A DNA stretch of 64,000 nt, taken from Nautilus pompilius. Its lineage: Eukaryota > Mollusca > Cephalopoda > Nautilida > Nautilidae. Positions 11,429 to 26,400 of the stretch are shown here, one piece after another. The stretch spans positions 1-64,000 of the forward strand of contig JACATO010001102.1 in the NCBI GenBank assembly GCA_018389105.1, written 5' to 3'. Both the position numbers and the translations under genes were made by a program. How positions within the stretch are numbered: position 1 is the stretch's first letter; each line of letters opens with the position of its first letter. The notes under the pieces were generated by a model, which saw only the letters and a list, made by a program, of their open reading frames with translations, was not told where the DNA came from and made no database searches.

Positions 11429-14400
11429 TCAGAACTAAAGTGAGTAAGCATTTAAGTTTCTAGGGTTGAAGATAATATCTTTTGAGTTTGAATTTTATCT
11501 GTGCTCATCTTTTGAAAGGCTAAATCTCAACTTTAAAAAAGAAGCTGTAAAGCACATTCACTTTGTATTCAGTATAAATTGGTCCAAAAAAATTAGAAAA
11601 AACAAAGCAATTTCGTATCTTGATATAACATTACTGAATCATAATTTGTTTTGAACATTGTTAATGTTTTTGATGGAATAGCTATTTCAAATACTTATTT
11701 TCTTTCTCCCCCCTTTATTTATATTTATCGTAAATATACTTGATAACAACAGGCACTCTTTTATATCGAGCACACACCTTAGTTGTAGGAATAATGTTGT
11801 GCATTTAATCTAGACTGTAGGGTACATCTTGCCCTTGTCTCTGTGTTTTAACCAGGTGCGAACTGTTTCTTGTGTTAGCGTTTTGTTTGTTCTCCTTCCA
11901 GAACATTTCATCTGCCTTCTGTCAAGCTTCCTTTCAGAACTGGTTATTGTTTGCTATTTGTTTGAAACATTATAGCTGGCTGATCCAGTTAAGCCCAATT
12001 CATTTTGAATCTTTTTTTACAGTAGACCTTTTCCTTTTAAAAAAAAAAACTCACTTTACATGGGGAAATTGATAAATCAGTTTGCAAGTTACCTTAGGAT
12101 GCCATTGTTTTGAAATTGCATGCTTGACAGCAGATCTTTTTGTATTATTCAAGAGTTGATTGAGCATCATGTGCCTGGTAAATGCTAAAGAGCTTGTTTC
12201 ACTGAAAGGTGGTGGTGATCTGGCAAAAATTTGTCTGTGACACACCTCAGTTTTATCAAAATTTCTTCTGCTATCATTAATTTTTGGCTCTGTTTTGTTT
12301 TCTTATTGGCGTTGCATAGCTATTTTTATTTGACTTTGTTACAAATTGGATAATTCATTACTATTTCCGGTTTAGTATTTGTGAAATTCTGAAATATTCA
12401 GGTTTTTTAGCACTAGAGGTAATTCCATAAAAAGAAAATTGTCTTTGAACCACGGACTTCTAAGAATGCACTCTTTGGCCTTGTTTAACTCTGCAACTAC
12501 ATGTTTAATATATTAGTATAATGAATGGGGTTTGCTAGTCAGTGTGTTAGTAGGCTTAGTTGATTCTTGCTGTTTAAAAATGTCTTTTAAAAAATCTTAT
12601 TTTAATGTAATAACATGAAACAATTTGCTCAAGTCAATAAGGAAATTTTTTTTTTTATCTTTTTTACTGCACATGCTCAAAAACTGACTTATTAATGTAT
12701 CAATCCCTTTAGAAAATGAGAGAAAGCTCCCTGCCCTTAAAATATAATTTGTACCTACTGTAGAGTTACTGCTGGTTCATCCAATGTCATTTTACCAACC
12801 AACCCCCTATCATCATCTCCATTTTTTTTTCTTCTACAATAGAACTCCATTTAAACATGAGAGGGGTGGTTAGTCATTTAGATCCACAAATGCTTTTGGT
12901 GCATTTTCGTGCTCACATATCGCAAAAATGAATGAAGCTCTGCCCCTGAAAGCTTTTGCAGTTATTTACCTATACACACATTCAGGGCTCCAGAAATTTC
13001 AAAAAATGTAGCTAGTGAAATGTTCTAGTTTTCGTATAAAATAGGGTCACAATAGGAAGGGGTTTTTTGTTTTTGTTGTTTTGGTGCCTTCTTGGCAACT
13101 CCAAGCTTGATTAATTAACCAAGTATCCAAAAATTGCTTTTTTGCTGAGGTTGGGGTGGATTTGCTGTTCTCTAAATTCCTCTGGCTACTCGAAGCTAGC
13201 TGCTAAGGCAAGGCCAGGAAGTTTGAAAGACTATCCTTTTTGTTATGAGGAAGTGTGCTGATATAAATTGCATCTGTTCAGGTGACTTTTAACTGCGTGT
13301 ATAAAAAATTGGACTAGGATCCAGCAGGTTTTTAAGCTACAATGGTCACTTCCTTCCTTTGTTTCACTCCTACATGCATCCTTCTCCCATTTTCTTATAT
13401 ATTTTATAGTGTGTGCACATCACTTCTACTTGTTGTACATCACTTTCATGCTGTTTAAGATCATAAATGGAGAGAGTATCGCTTTATTGAACCTTTTAGA
13501 TGTCCATAATTTGCAAGATAATGGTTTGTACAGGTCATCTCACGCTCAGTAGTTTTAGTAGGACCCTTCTGTATTAGCCTGCTCATGGTTTTCACTGTTG
13601 GTGTTATTGATAGTTATCAGAAAAGATAGCTGCCAAGTAAGTTTTCTTTTTGGTTTTCAATGACTATTTTTGGAGCCCTGTGTATACTACTATTATTTTC
13701 ACGAGTTGAGTCGGGACTGATTTCAATAAATTTTCCTTCCGGGTTATTGCATCAGTTCAGCTGAGATTTGTTTTTCAACTTTGCCCAATATTTTTATAAA
13801 TATGTTGTGCAGAGTAGAGCACCTAAAGTTGGAGTCAGCTGCCAACTTGTACAACTTTGACGGTGAAAACAGCTATATGAGGTGCAGGTTTTCACCATTT
13901 CTTTATGCTTCAATATGTTTCTATATGGCGGTTTGGCTACTTGCAACTGTGTTTTCTTGTGCTTTATAGTTAAAGCTTACAGAATAACTGATGTCCAGAA
14001 ACACTTAGACATTAAGAAAATTGGCATATATACAGTACTTAATGGAAAAAATATTCCATCACCGCTATATTTCCTATCCATTTTCTTGTTTTTAAATTGG
14101 ACTTTTTAGCAGGAATATAGCATAATTGCATTAAACATTCTTTTCTACATTATGTGCTGATTTAATTGCTCTGTGCTAAAGTACTGTTAGTGAATACACC
14201 ATTGCTGCTGCTTTGCCTAGATTTTTGATATGCAGATATTTGAATGAGCATTGCCATGGAATGTTCTAGTGCATTTGGCCTCAAGGACTGGTCTGAATGT
14301 AGTAATGTGGATGAACATAGGCCAGATCCAGGCTAAGGTTGTGCTGCAATTGCTAGAGATATGGGATGCTATAATACTGATAAATGATATCTACATAAAT

Positions 14401-17400
14401 TCCCCAAGGTCACAGAAGTACTGTTGCAATACATTTGATAATGTGAAGTATTGGGAAAGATGGCACCTAACATCATAGTAACTATTACTGAAGGTGTCTG
14501 CGGTGTTTAGGAAAGAAGGCTCTTGTGTCAAGGCATCAGGACCTACTGGGTGAGGAACACAATGATGACAGAATGAAACTGAAACAGTGAGCATGTGTAG
14601 ATCAAAGTAAGCTTATTAAAAAAAACATCTGTAGCAGACTGCATTGAAGACCTGGCCAAAACAGTCTACACACCTCAATTCAATCAAAGTCTGTCTTGAT
14701 GCCAGAACTATTATATTGATATTAGATTTTGCAGAAGATTATTCTTTCATTATACAAGTTATTTGAGGCTTCTATTAGGATAATTCCAAACCTACTTTGG
14801 TAGCATATTGCAAAGAGCAGCAGCTCAAGAGGATTTATACATGTGTAATAGGTGATTGATTAATTAAAGCATGATCCAATGGCAGTAACACATTCCGGAA
14901 GCATATTCTTGTGCACACAAACAAAGTTACCTGGTCTGTCAACCACATTCGGTACTTCTTGATGGGGTAGCATCTTAGTATAAGAACTATAAAAACTTGT
15001 TTAACGTGGGACTCCAGGCTGAACTGAGAAATGTGCATATGACCTAGTTCTATAATAGGAAGGGAAAAAGAATGGAGATGGTTTTTGATATCCTGATGAT
15101 TTGTCATAAAATGATCCTGCTTTGAAATATGTAGTTCTATTCTGATAAATGTACATAAAATAAAATTTTTTTTTTTTTTTTTTTAGATCTTAGGGTAGTA
15201 AAAAAAAAAAAAGAAAAGAAAATTAAATACTACATGTTATGAAGTCCATTACTTTTCTTGTATACCAAGAGGTATTACAGATTTGTTTAAATTTTAAGTC
15301 ATTTCATCCATGCCCAGTTAGGAATGTTTAATAATAATACAGAAAGATTATTTACTATTTTAACCAGCCCACAAGACTTCATATATAGTAAAATATGAAC
15401 TCAGAAGCAAATCAGTACCATTTGAAAATGTATAATTATTTTTTTACTATTATCATTTTAAAAGCGGTAAATAAACCTTTGTTACTGTATCATTCCATGA
15501 AATATATGCTTGAGGAAACGGTGCTAAGTATGGAATCTAGAAGCCATTCTCAATTCATTAAGGAAAAACTCAGAAGATGAGAGCAGAAAGTTTTTGGTGA
15601 TGTATTACCTATAGAAACTAGGTGGGTAAATTTCACATTTCCTACTCCCTTGTTAATATAACTAATTAGAGAACCTACATTTTATAATCTTTCTTCTCTC
15701 TCAATAATTTTAGTTAGCAATGGGCATTGTTTTTGGATAGTACAAGTGACTAGAGCTGATCTTTAACATGTATTAATGCGTAATTACTTCTGAAATTTGA
15801 TTGCATTCTTCCATGTTTAATGAACCTATCATACAAAAGTTGTCTTAATTGCTCGCAGCAGTTCAAATGCTGCTATTGCCCATGTCTAAATAAGGCAGTA
15901 AACTGTATGGGCAATTCAAATTTTTCATTTGGCAGATTCTCGAATTTAACTGGATGGCCACTCTGGTCCCATTAGCAATGCTTAGAAAGAGACTATTGTT
16001 GAGGGTTTCGTAGAATGGGAATGACAATGTGGTTGGTTATTTTAGGGGTCATCATAAATAATTGGTCTCAGAATTTAGTTTTCTAGTTTTCATGTGTACA
16101 AACGGTAATGACATTGACATCTAGTAAGGTTCTTCTCTTGTATGTATGTTTGTGTGAATGAATAATTTGCAGAAATCTCTTTAATCACTAGAAATAGATA
16201 TCATTATTAATAAATAAGAAGTGCATGATTATGAAAAAAATCAGCTAAAATTTATACTGATCTTCAAGGAATTTGGGATTTCTATGCTTGATTAAATATC
16301 AAACTTTTTTAAGTTTAATGTTTCTTGTTTGCTGTAGGTGGGTTTAATGAATAAAGCAACCTTAAAGGATCTGATTCTGTTCCAGCATTGTTTTGAATTT
16401 TCATTTTGTATCGTCTCTATTTTACTACTTTTTGACTGATTCATTAAAACAAAATGCCTTTTATAGATGATCATTTTTACCTAGCTTTCAGTAGGTTGAG
16501 GGCACTAACTAAGATAGTATTCTTTGCCCTGCAATTAACAAGCCACCTGTGTTGTCTAGTCTATTCTTGCAACTCTGGATTTCTAGGCAGACATTGTCAC
16601 CTGTTTCATCTTATCTTTTCTCTTGCCAGAAGTATAACTGAAATTAAGTTTTGAGCTGTGAAATATTGTACGCTTCATTACATGGATCAACATTATTTTC
16701 CCTATTTTAGACTTTTCAGAAATAAATGCTATTTGATTTTTTTTTTTTTTAAGTTGAATGTTACTTTATTAATGATTACAGTCAAATGTTGCGTTAAGAT
16801 ATCAATTTATTTTGTGCTGTATTTTTATGGCTTTCTAAGGAAATAAAATTCCAGTGATGTCCTGATTTGTGATATTGTGACTCTGAATAAAAGTCATATA
16901 CAAGGACTTTCTTTTTTGAATTGCAAAGTGTATAGTCAAAATGAGAAGTCCAATATAACTGAGAACAAATTTAGCTGCACTGCATTAGCTATTCTCTGTT
17001 CATTTTTAATGAGTTATTGTAACAGCAGCATTCATTTGTGGTTTTTTATTGTATGAAATAGGGTCAGAAAGGGGAAAATTACTGACTGTCCAATTTGCAT
17101 CAAATGATGTTCAATATCAAGCAGCTGACTTTTAAATAAAATCATGACCATAAAATAATTTATTTTTAGATATCTTAAAAGCTGAGTTTTTCACTTTAAC
17201 AAATAATTTGCATGCACACAAACTGCTAAAATGTCTGGCATAGGAAGTTTATGGTTTGGAAAGCAGCATTAAATGTTAAGTTACTAATTAAATACTAACA
17301 CGCAAAATCAGTAACTTACTATTCAGAATCACATCACTCTCTTTGAATGATAACATGGAACAAGTCAAAAATATCGTAGAACTTCAAAGTAGAAATAATA

Positions 17401-20400
17401 ATACAGAAATCAATAAATTTTAATGCTAACTTTTTATGATCTAAGGTCAAACAAAAAAAATTTTGCTTGCAGGACTAATAAATATCTCATTTTTGGCTCT
17501 TGCTCATTTTTTTTTTCTGTTCCCCCCCCCCCTCCTTTCTCTTAACTCTGCATGAAGTCAGACACAGATGGTACTAAACCTTGATGTATGAATAAGTCTG
17601 CTGCTATCTCAGCAGCATATTTTTTATTTTTTTTTTTTTTAATACAAAAAGCAAGGAAATTGGCAGAGAAGAATGTATGCTCTCTTCTTTAACAGCTTTT
17701 GTGTTGATTTGGTGGACTTTCTTCAGAAAGTATAAAGCAAATATTCCAAACATTCTGGAAAGATCATCATCTGATTTTAGCAGCAGGGTAGTGGACCCAG
17801 CGTGTTACTGGGCCATGTTAATCACTAAAAACGGGGAAAAAAATTTGTTAACACCTGTGGACCTCTGAACTAGACAAAAAAAAAAAACCAGCCGCAATGC
17901 AGATGTGCTAAGAGTAGATATATTGATGATTTGGTGGTCAGCTAACTCAGCCAGTTTTCATACACTTATGTTGTATTGATTTTAGTGCAGTTGGGCTCTA
18001 TCAGTATTTGAGCTGCTTTGATCTGCATCAGAGGTCATGACATCCACTTCATTTGTTGTTGTTGTTTTTTTGTATTCATGTAGCAAATAAACATACATTT
18101 TTTAAAAAAAACTTTGCTGAATGGTTCCAACCAAATGTATGTGGCAGACATAAATGTCCGAATGGAATTAAAAACTGTTGTAATCAGGAAGATTGAGAGC
18201 TTGGTAATCTTGTAAATACAAAATGAAAAATTGTGGATCTGCACTCTTTTATTTGATGGATTTATTTATTAATTATTGGTGGCATTTGTTTCAGGATGCG
18301 CATAACTGCTCACCTGTGCTTCAGGAGGAAACAAACAAATCCCTGTTTGCTGTATATGATGGCCACGGAGGTAAAACACCATTAAGTAAATTAGTAAATA
18401 TTTATTCATGATTTTTTTCCGCAGCTATCTAATGGAGCTATGTACATTACTGATGTGGACCTGGACGTTCGGCAATTATTTACTGAAGGTCTTTGTCTGT
18501 ACTATCAGGACTTTTTAGTCACAGATCTATACACAAAAGTTAGTATCCCATTAAACTGTCGTATACAGCTATGCTTGGATTATTTAAAAAGAAAAAAAAT
18601 AATAGATTAACTAAAGGGAGTATTTCGTTTACATAATGTAACCAAACATTTGAACAAACGTTCTCTTTTTCAAGTTAAAAAAAAAAAGCAATGGTAGCAG
18701 AGCTGTTTGTCTGTAATAATTGAATATATTTAGCATATGCAGATCCCTGCCAGAATAAAATGAGCACCCATGAAAATAATGTAGCAGTCCATGTTACCCA
18801 CAAGGCCATGTGGTCAGGCTATAATTAGCACATGAGAAAATACAGCTGGTAGAATGTTTAAAATGCCTCAGTTGTTCATGTATCAACATTTATGAAGTTA
18901 TGTGATTGGACAATCAGACTGGTGAAAGTAAGGGGCAGATAGTGTGGAATCTTATACCATGAGACAGTTCATAACGTTGCTGAACATGAAGTTTATTAAT
19001 CAAAGTAAGTTCCATTACAGTCATACGCTTATGCCAACGAGTTACAAGTGCATTTATGCCATTTTGAAAAAAAATCTGGATTTCTGGAGTCGATAAACTG
19101 TTGGAAGGCAGTTTCAGTTGCTGCTTGGCTGGAGAAGGATTTCATACAAAGGAAGTTATTGAGGTATTTGGAAAAGGTGGTATTCTGTGGGAGAAAGGTC
19201 TGATGAATAGGCTGGGTGAGGGAGAACTTCATTCCCCTATGTGTTCAGTTTCTGAAGAATCACTTTTGCAACATGAGGACGAGCATTGTTGTAGAGCAGG
19301 ATTGAGCCTCTTCGATTCACCAGTGATGGCTGTCGTTTGGAGAGTTTCTGATGAACAGCAGCTGTGATGGTTTTGCCAGATTGCAAGAAGTTATAGTGGA
19401 TGATGCCACTTGCAGTCCACCAGGCATTGAAATGTAGGTTGGGTTTTTGAATGTGGTTAGGCGCCTTGTCTCTGTCGAGCTACTGTGCTGACTGTTTGCG
19501 ATTATCGTAAAGGATCCATTTTTCATCACTTGTAATGATTTGGTCAAGAAACAGGTCATTTTTGTTTCTTATGACAAATGAAGAGCAGATATCTTATTGA
19601 CAATTTTGTTGTTGTTCATTCAACTTGTGGGGTACTCACTTGTCAAGATGCCCGGGGAAACAGTTGTTGTAGTGCTGATGCCAAGCTCTCCGGCAATTTC
19701 TCACAGTGTTTTTCTTGTATCAGCTTCAACTGAGGCTTTCAGATGGTTGCCATCACAGCTGGAAGGTCAACCGATACATTCCTTATTTTCAAGGCTCACG
19801 TCTCCTGATCGAAACTTTGCAAACCATCATTGGACTGTGTGCTCACCACATGCTTGCTTAATGTTATGAGTTGCCTTGCTCGCTTTGTGACCTGGTTTGA
19901 ACACTAGTGAAGCAAAATGGCACAAAAAATTTTTCTGTCCATGCTTCACTCAGAACCCCCTGAAACAAATATCCATTATTTTTAAGGTAGGTTTTGCATA
20001 AAGTGTGCCAAAGCACATGCTACAAAATGATATATAACTTATCTACAGACACCTTCATAAGCATGCAACAAATGAACCCCAAATTAACATAATATAAAAA
20101 CTTACCAAACTTTTGCAATGACCTAATATTTGTCATTAGGCAAATGGAAGAGGAACTGACCATTAACCAGGATGGTCCTCAATAGTTGCAGGAGAAAGTA
20201 GAAAATTCCCTTGTTCACCAGTTGAGGTTTAATCCAGGCACAGGTCTTTTACTTGTTGCCAATACTTTAAATGTGTTAGAACATACAGACCAATGTTATT
20301 TGCATAAATAAGCTGGACTGCAATGATTGTGGCTTAGCAAAAATTTTTGCCAGTGTAATGTGCAGATTTGATATGGTCTAGGGAAAAGATAGACATACCT

Positions 20401-23400
20401 ATGGCATTTTGGATATCTGTCCTGTTTTATTCATTTATGTCAAATGGACAAATGTGTGAAAAGCTAGTCAAGGATTTCAGGAGGCCAGCTTGTAGCCTGC
20501 AGTTTAACATGGTGGTTTTAGTGTAATGGTGAGGGCAGAGATTTGAGATGTTGGGGAGATTGACCTGATATTCATCTTATGCCACATTTTAAACAAGATT
20601 TTTTACAGTTTAAGATGTATTTACTGCAAGAAGATTGTGCCATTTGTTACCCACCTAAAACTACCACCCAATAGAAGAAGCTAGAGGATCTGCAGGTTCC
20701 TCACTTGGCAAGTCTGAAGGAAATATTGACTCAGCTTTGGCAAAATTTGGGCCATGCTATCACACAAACTCAAATTCCATCCATGTCACATCATGGGCCA
20801 GCCATAAGGCACTTGGAAAAGCTGCTACATTCTAATTTCATATTTCCAGTGATACTCAGGGGGTGCCCATTTACTTCAGGCACGGCTCTATATAATGTAG
20901 AATATTGTTTAATCATACATCTAAAAATTTGTCTATAAGTGTGTATTGTCTGTCTGTCTGTCTTTTTACCATTCTGACTCATCATTTAAAGAGCTATTTT
21001 TTGTGCAGATAAGTACATCTGGTTAATTTACAAATGGAAGTTTGTTGTTGTGGTAGCTACAAAGGGAGATAACAAATACTCTGCCTAAAACTAATATGCT
21101 GTATCTTTAGTGTATAGCTGATATGGGCCAGCTGTCATCTCTTTGTCCAACTGTTTAAATGTCAGTCAAGTATTTCAAAAAACTTGGCATTTGCCTTATG
21201 CTTTCTTGTTATCTTGCTATTTTGACATTTAAAAAAAAAACAAACTTAGTGGTACTTGCATGTCCTTAAAAACTAATTTTACAGCAAGATAGTGTGGTTA
21301 GTGAAGTTTATATTGCCTCAGCAACATTATTTTAGTGCCTCAATTGTCTTGTTAGATAGTTACTGATTACTCTTTAAAAATCCTCAATACAAAACATGGG
21401 GTTGGAGTAATATGCAAATTTTTTGTTATAAAAGATTATATTAATGCAATAGGTGCTGTGTGTAACAGTTCCTATGGCTCAACCTGTGCTGAGTAGTAAA
21501 GATTTGAAGGGTAGTGGAGTGCAAATGCACTCCAGATGGTATACAGAAGGTTAATTTCGAATGTATTTATAACCTAAGAATTTCATATACACTTAGGTTC
21601 CAAATCTGTCTACTTTCTCTGGGTTTGCCTCTTCTTTTTTTCTTTTTTTTAACTGCAGGCTCAGAAGTGGCAGAATACTGTGCACTACACCTGCCTAACT
21701 ACATTAAACAGCTTCCTTCGTATAAGAATGGAAACTTTAACACATGTCTGCGAGAAGCATTTCTTGGGTTTGATGCAACTCTGGTAGAAGAAGAGATTGT
21801 CAAGGAATTGAAGACTCTGGCTAGAATGAACAAGGAGGGTAATTTTTAATTTTGTCACTATTAAAAATTGTTCTTTAATTTACCATGAAAACTTTTTCAT
21901 TTTTATTTTCTCTGTGTGTATGGTGTGTGTGCATGTGCAAAAATTGTCATCACTTTTAATGATCTGATACTATCAGTGACATCAGGAGCTAAGGTTATGA
22001 ATAGTTATTTTATTCTGTAGTTAAATTTTACATTTTCTGGTTATTTAAAGATATTGCACATTTTTTAAAAATATTTTTTTAAAACACTGGTAACTATGTA
22101 CTTGGGCATTGCCTTTGGACACTTGGTGGTATGGAGACTGCTATTACCACTACATAGTCATTCAGCTATTAGTCTAATAATTGAATAAATTTGAGCACAG
22201 TATGCACATGGACTTGTCAGTAAATCGAGCAAACAGTAGTATTCTTTTACATAAATTTTTTTTTTTTGTTTTTATGCATATTTTAAGTTATTCTGGTATA
22301 GGTATTTCTAATGTTTATGGAAGTGGGCAATGTGTGAACACATTTGATTTAGATGTTTGCTTGTCTCTTTCAGTTGAGGAAGCTTTTTGAGAAAGAGTTT
22401 CATGGTTTTTATATTTATTTGTAAAGCTTCTTTCACAGAATTCCTTTATCGGAATTTACATTTAAAGTTGCTAGGATTATCAACATCTGTTACATGCATA
22501 CATATTTAATTCTTGGTTAAATGGTTAGTAGAAATTAAAAGTTAGGTGGGAAAAAAAGACATTTGCTTTTTAAAATGATGTAAACAAACAGATTATTGGA
22601 AGAATAGGGTTATGAATTTTCTCTGTGGAAAATCTAGAATCATCTAGTCTTGCTATTTAACTTTAGGAAAAAATAATTTTTAAAATTTTACTTTCTTGAG
22701 AATAAGAATGGAGAACTGAAAAAAAAAATTTGGCATCATTGGTGCATGTAGATAAGAAAACAAAACATGAGGATATGCGTATTTGTAATGAACCTGTGCG
22801 ACTTCTACTGGGAAAGTTTTAGCATTTGTATGTGGTGGCTGGATTTGATTTTATTAGTATACACATTTTTTTTTTTTTTTAATAGATGATGAGCCAGAAG
22901 ATGAGAATGAAGCAGAAATTCTTAGGGCAGAAGCCAACATTCCTATTGAGGAGCTGTATGCTAAATATGGTGGCTACTCTGGATTGTCAACAGCCACTCA
23001 GACAAAGTCCTTGAAAAAGCAGAAGATAGTAGAGTCACCTCTCATCCGGGCAAAGAAACCACTGTTTTCCAAAGACTCAGCTGACAAAGTTAATGAGAAC
23101 AGCAGCTCAGATAGCAGCAGTTCATTGGACAGCACCCATGAGAACATGCATGAGAAAATTACCAATGGCCATGCTGATAACGATAATAATTTAAACACAG
23201 AGAAAGAGATCAAAAACACACAACTGGCCATGGGCGGCGCTGCTACTGCTGTTGTTTTATCCTCCTCCTCATCCTCCTCAGATATTGACAGGACAGATAC
23301 CATAGCAAAGGATGAGGCCGAGGAAAATTTTCAGTCAGAAAATAATGACAAGACGGAACCAAAAACGGAAGATAGCACTCATGATTCCTGGAACTGCAAA

Positions 23401-26400
23401 GAAAGTTGTGACCAGAGTGATTCAAGCTTGAGTAACCCTGGATCTTCATCAAGCCAGATAGTGGTGAGTTTCCAGTCTTGTGTCAGAGATGAAAAGCCTG
23501 CATATAATTGGTTTTGAATTTCATCCATGTAATTCTGGCCAACATTTAGGAGAAATCGTGGGTATTGGGATGCATTACTTGTGTCTTTTTTTTTCTTCTG
23601 CTCTTGTTCATATAAGGGTCTGTTTTTTGTTTGTTTTTTTTTTTTCTAGAATGGTCCCTACACATTCATTTCCTGTCTCCACTTACGGTGAAGAGATGAA
23701 ATGAATTTATCAAAAACAAACAAAAATGCAAAAAATTATGGGCAGTGAAATTCATAAAAGAAGGGGGGTCAAAATAGGTGTGCATGTGGTGATGCAATCC
23801 CATTATCTGTACAAGAATATTTATTGATTTAAGTTTCAACTAAAACCAATGTAGATAATGACAAGAAATACTTAATGTATATACCTGAAACTAACTTGGT
23901 CACTGGGCTATGTACAGTCTGCTTTTTTTCATGGTCCACTATTTTAATTTGTGGACACATTATTTTTAATTTAATAGTGTGAACCATATGTATACTTCTT
24001 GGTTTCAAATTGGTTATCCAGTATCACAAATTCCTCTGGTTGTTGGATGTCCAGCTGGATCACTTACCCTCCTCAGCCCCCTTTTTGATTGGTGTATTTG
24101 TTTGGTTAGCCACATGCTAGTTGCAGTTTTATTTCTGGCTGGCTATACAGTTGTCCCCCAGTATTTGTGGGGGTTACGTTCCTAGAGCACCCGCGAAGAG
24201 TGAAAAACCGCGAATATTGGACGTGGTCCATAAAAATGCTTATAAACATCAGAATATAATGTAAAATATAAGTAAATATATAATAATAATTTAATAAAAA
24301 ATACAACACTCAGCGAAACATTCGAGATAGCTACACGCGGTAAACTGGGATGATGCAGGGCTGCTGGGCTGCATCTGCCTGAGACAGCACCTCGTGGGCA
24401 GCAGCCAATCAGCAGCGAGGAGAAATGAATAGCGCTCTCGGATTGGCTACTCTCAAACCTCCAGCCAATTGCGTTTATTTGACATTGATATTTTGCTGAA
24501 TTTACGTTAGTATTTATATTACAAAATTAGTAAATTATATTGTTATTAATAATTTAGTGTTAAAAAGCGTGAAAAAATATATATTGCCATGAAAAAAGCC
24601 ATTAAAAAATCGCGGAAGATAAATAGCGATTCCGCGAATATGTGGGGATTTCCACAAACAATTAGTTCTTCTAAGGAAATTTCCGCGAATACTGAACCGC
24701 AATTACGCAGGGGTCGACCGTATAGTTAACATTGAGGTGTTTTTTGCTGGGTACAGTTTTACACAAATAAAACTTAACAGGGCAGTGCAGAAAGTAGAAA
24801 AGTATTGCCTCATTTATTATTATATGGAAATTTCTTCTATTTAATGATTTTGTTACGTTGGTTAGCAAATTAAATGTTTTCTGTTTAGCTATAGATTTTC
24901 ATTTCTTTCAAAAGCCAACTTTCACAGGGTAAAATTAAACACTCTGAGCAGGGATGGAGAAGGGATTTTTTTGGTGTATTTATTTTAAACATTTTTGTTG
25001 CTATCTTTTGATCCTTTACTAGATATTAAGGTGTGGAAAAAATGTACAGAAGCTAAAAGATTTGGTCTTTTTAGACTTGACTAAATGTCTTGAAATTCTG
25101 ACACCAGATTCTGGGTATGACAAATGATTAATTACCTTGTTGGGTGTCTTTTGAGGGTAACAGTTTCATATAGGCTATAAGATTCACTGAGCTATCTAAC
25201 TAAAACTGCATAGTATTATTAAATTACTAAAGCCTGACTCAGCTTTGAAATGCAAAGGAAATCTAATTCTCTCTCCACAACAGTGGTTACAATGGTATAT
25301 ATACTGAACAAAACAATATTCAGTCATTCTGGCTATTGTGGGTGTTAATTGATCTTTTATCTGTCAACCCAAGGCTTCAATCACATGATAATTCTGTTGG
25401 TTGGTTCCGATATTACATGTTTCTCTGGGTGGGGTGTACCCACAAAAGTCTTACCCTGTCAGGGTGTCACAAATGTTCACATAGGTTGTATGTTGCTTTG
25501 ATGACAACATAATGAGTAACAGTGCAAACTGTAGCTAGTTGGTCTATAGACCAGAAGTACTCAGACATATATCTGCTCAACAGTAAGAGTATTATCAGTT
25601 AACTTTGGAAGGGATACAGAAAGGCTGGTTTATTTCATGATAAACCTGGCATGGGGTTGCCACAGCAGTACTGTCTGTCACCATAACCATTACTTCACCT
25701 ATATAGCATTATGCAACAGGTCTGTGGAGCTCTTAGCAGACTTCACTCACACACACATGCTGCTAATCTACAAGCTAGATGTTCAGTACTTAACACACAC
25801 CTCATACCAGCACACTAAAGGGCAGGAGCTAGGTCATTGTCTCTGATGAGAGAGAGAGAAAATCTGACCTTCACTTTACTGATGATCATTTACATGTATG
25901 ACAAGAACCAAACCAGTGTATTGCTGGCTGTAAACTGTTAGAAACTATTGAGGGGGGCAGGGTTTTAATCTAGGTTGTTAGGTCACATGAACACAAAAGT
26001 GCTCTTTTTGAAGACCTGTTTTATATTGTTTGTATGAATTCAAGAGTATTCACTTCAACTTCATGGGCAAGATCTCATTCTGTAAGAATAGTTGTGAACC
26101 GAAAGGAAAATATCCATCTTCCATGCCATGCTTGTTCTCCCACCTAAACCTCATAGAACATGTTTAGGCTAAGCGCTCTAGTTACATTGGACAGTGACCA
26201 TGTACTCCTGAGACCACCCTGGAGCCTTGACAGAAGAGTGGAACACATTACCGCAAGACTTTATTGGGTAAACAGTGAAATGTAGATGCAGTGTTATAGT
26301 GCATACCAGAAACATCCATATGTACATGCTTTATCCTGAATATGCAATTTATATCTTGACCCTTTCCCAGTCAGAAAATGGAATATTTTTACTTGGATAA

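Larger units (their letters stand above)
5255..18294 (+). other. PPM1G: PPM1G intron 1 (13 kb)
   Basis: Bounded by GTAGCC and TTTCAG. Apart from the features listed separately (the 118-121 bp tandem repeat, the Tigger pseudogene and a (CT)n tract) it is AT-rich non-coding sequence with no further exon or RNA gene that I can support. Confidence 0.8.
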
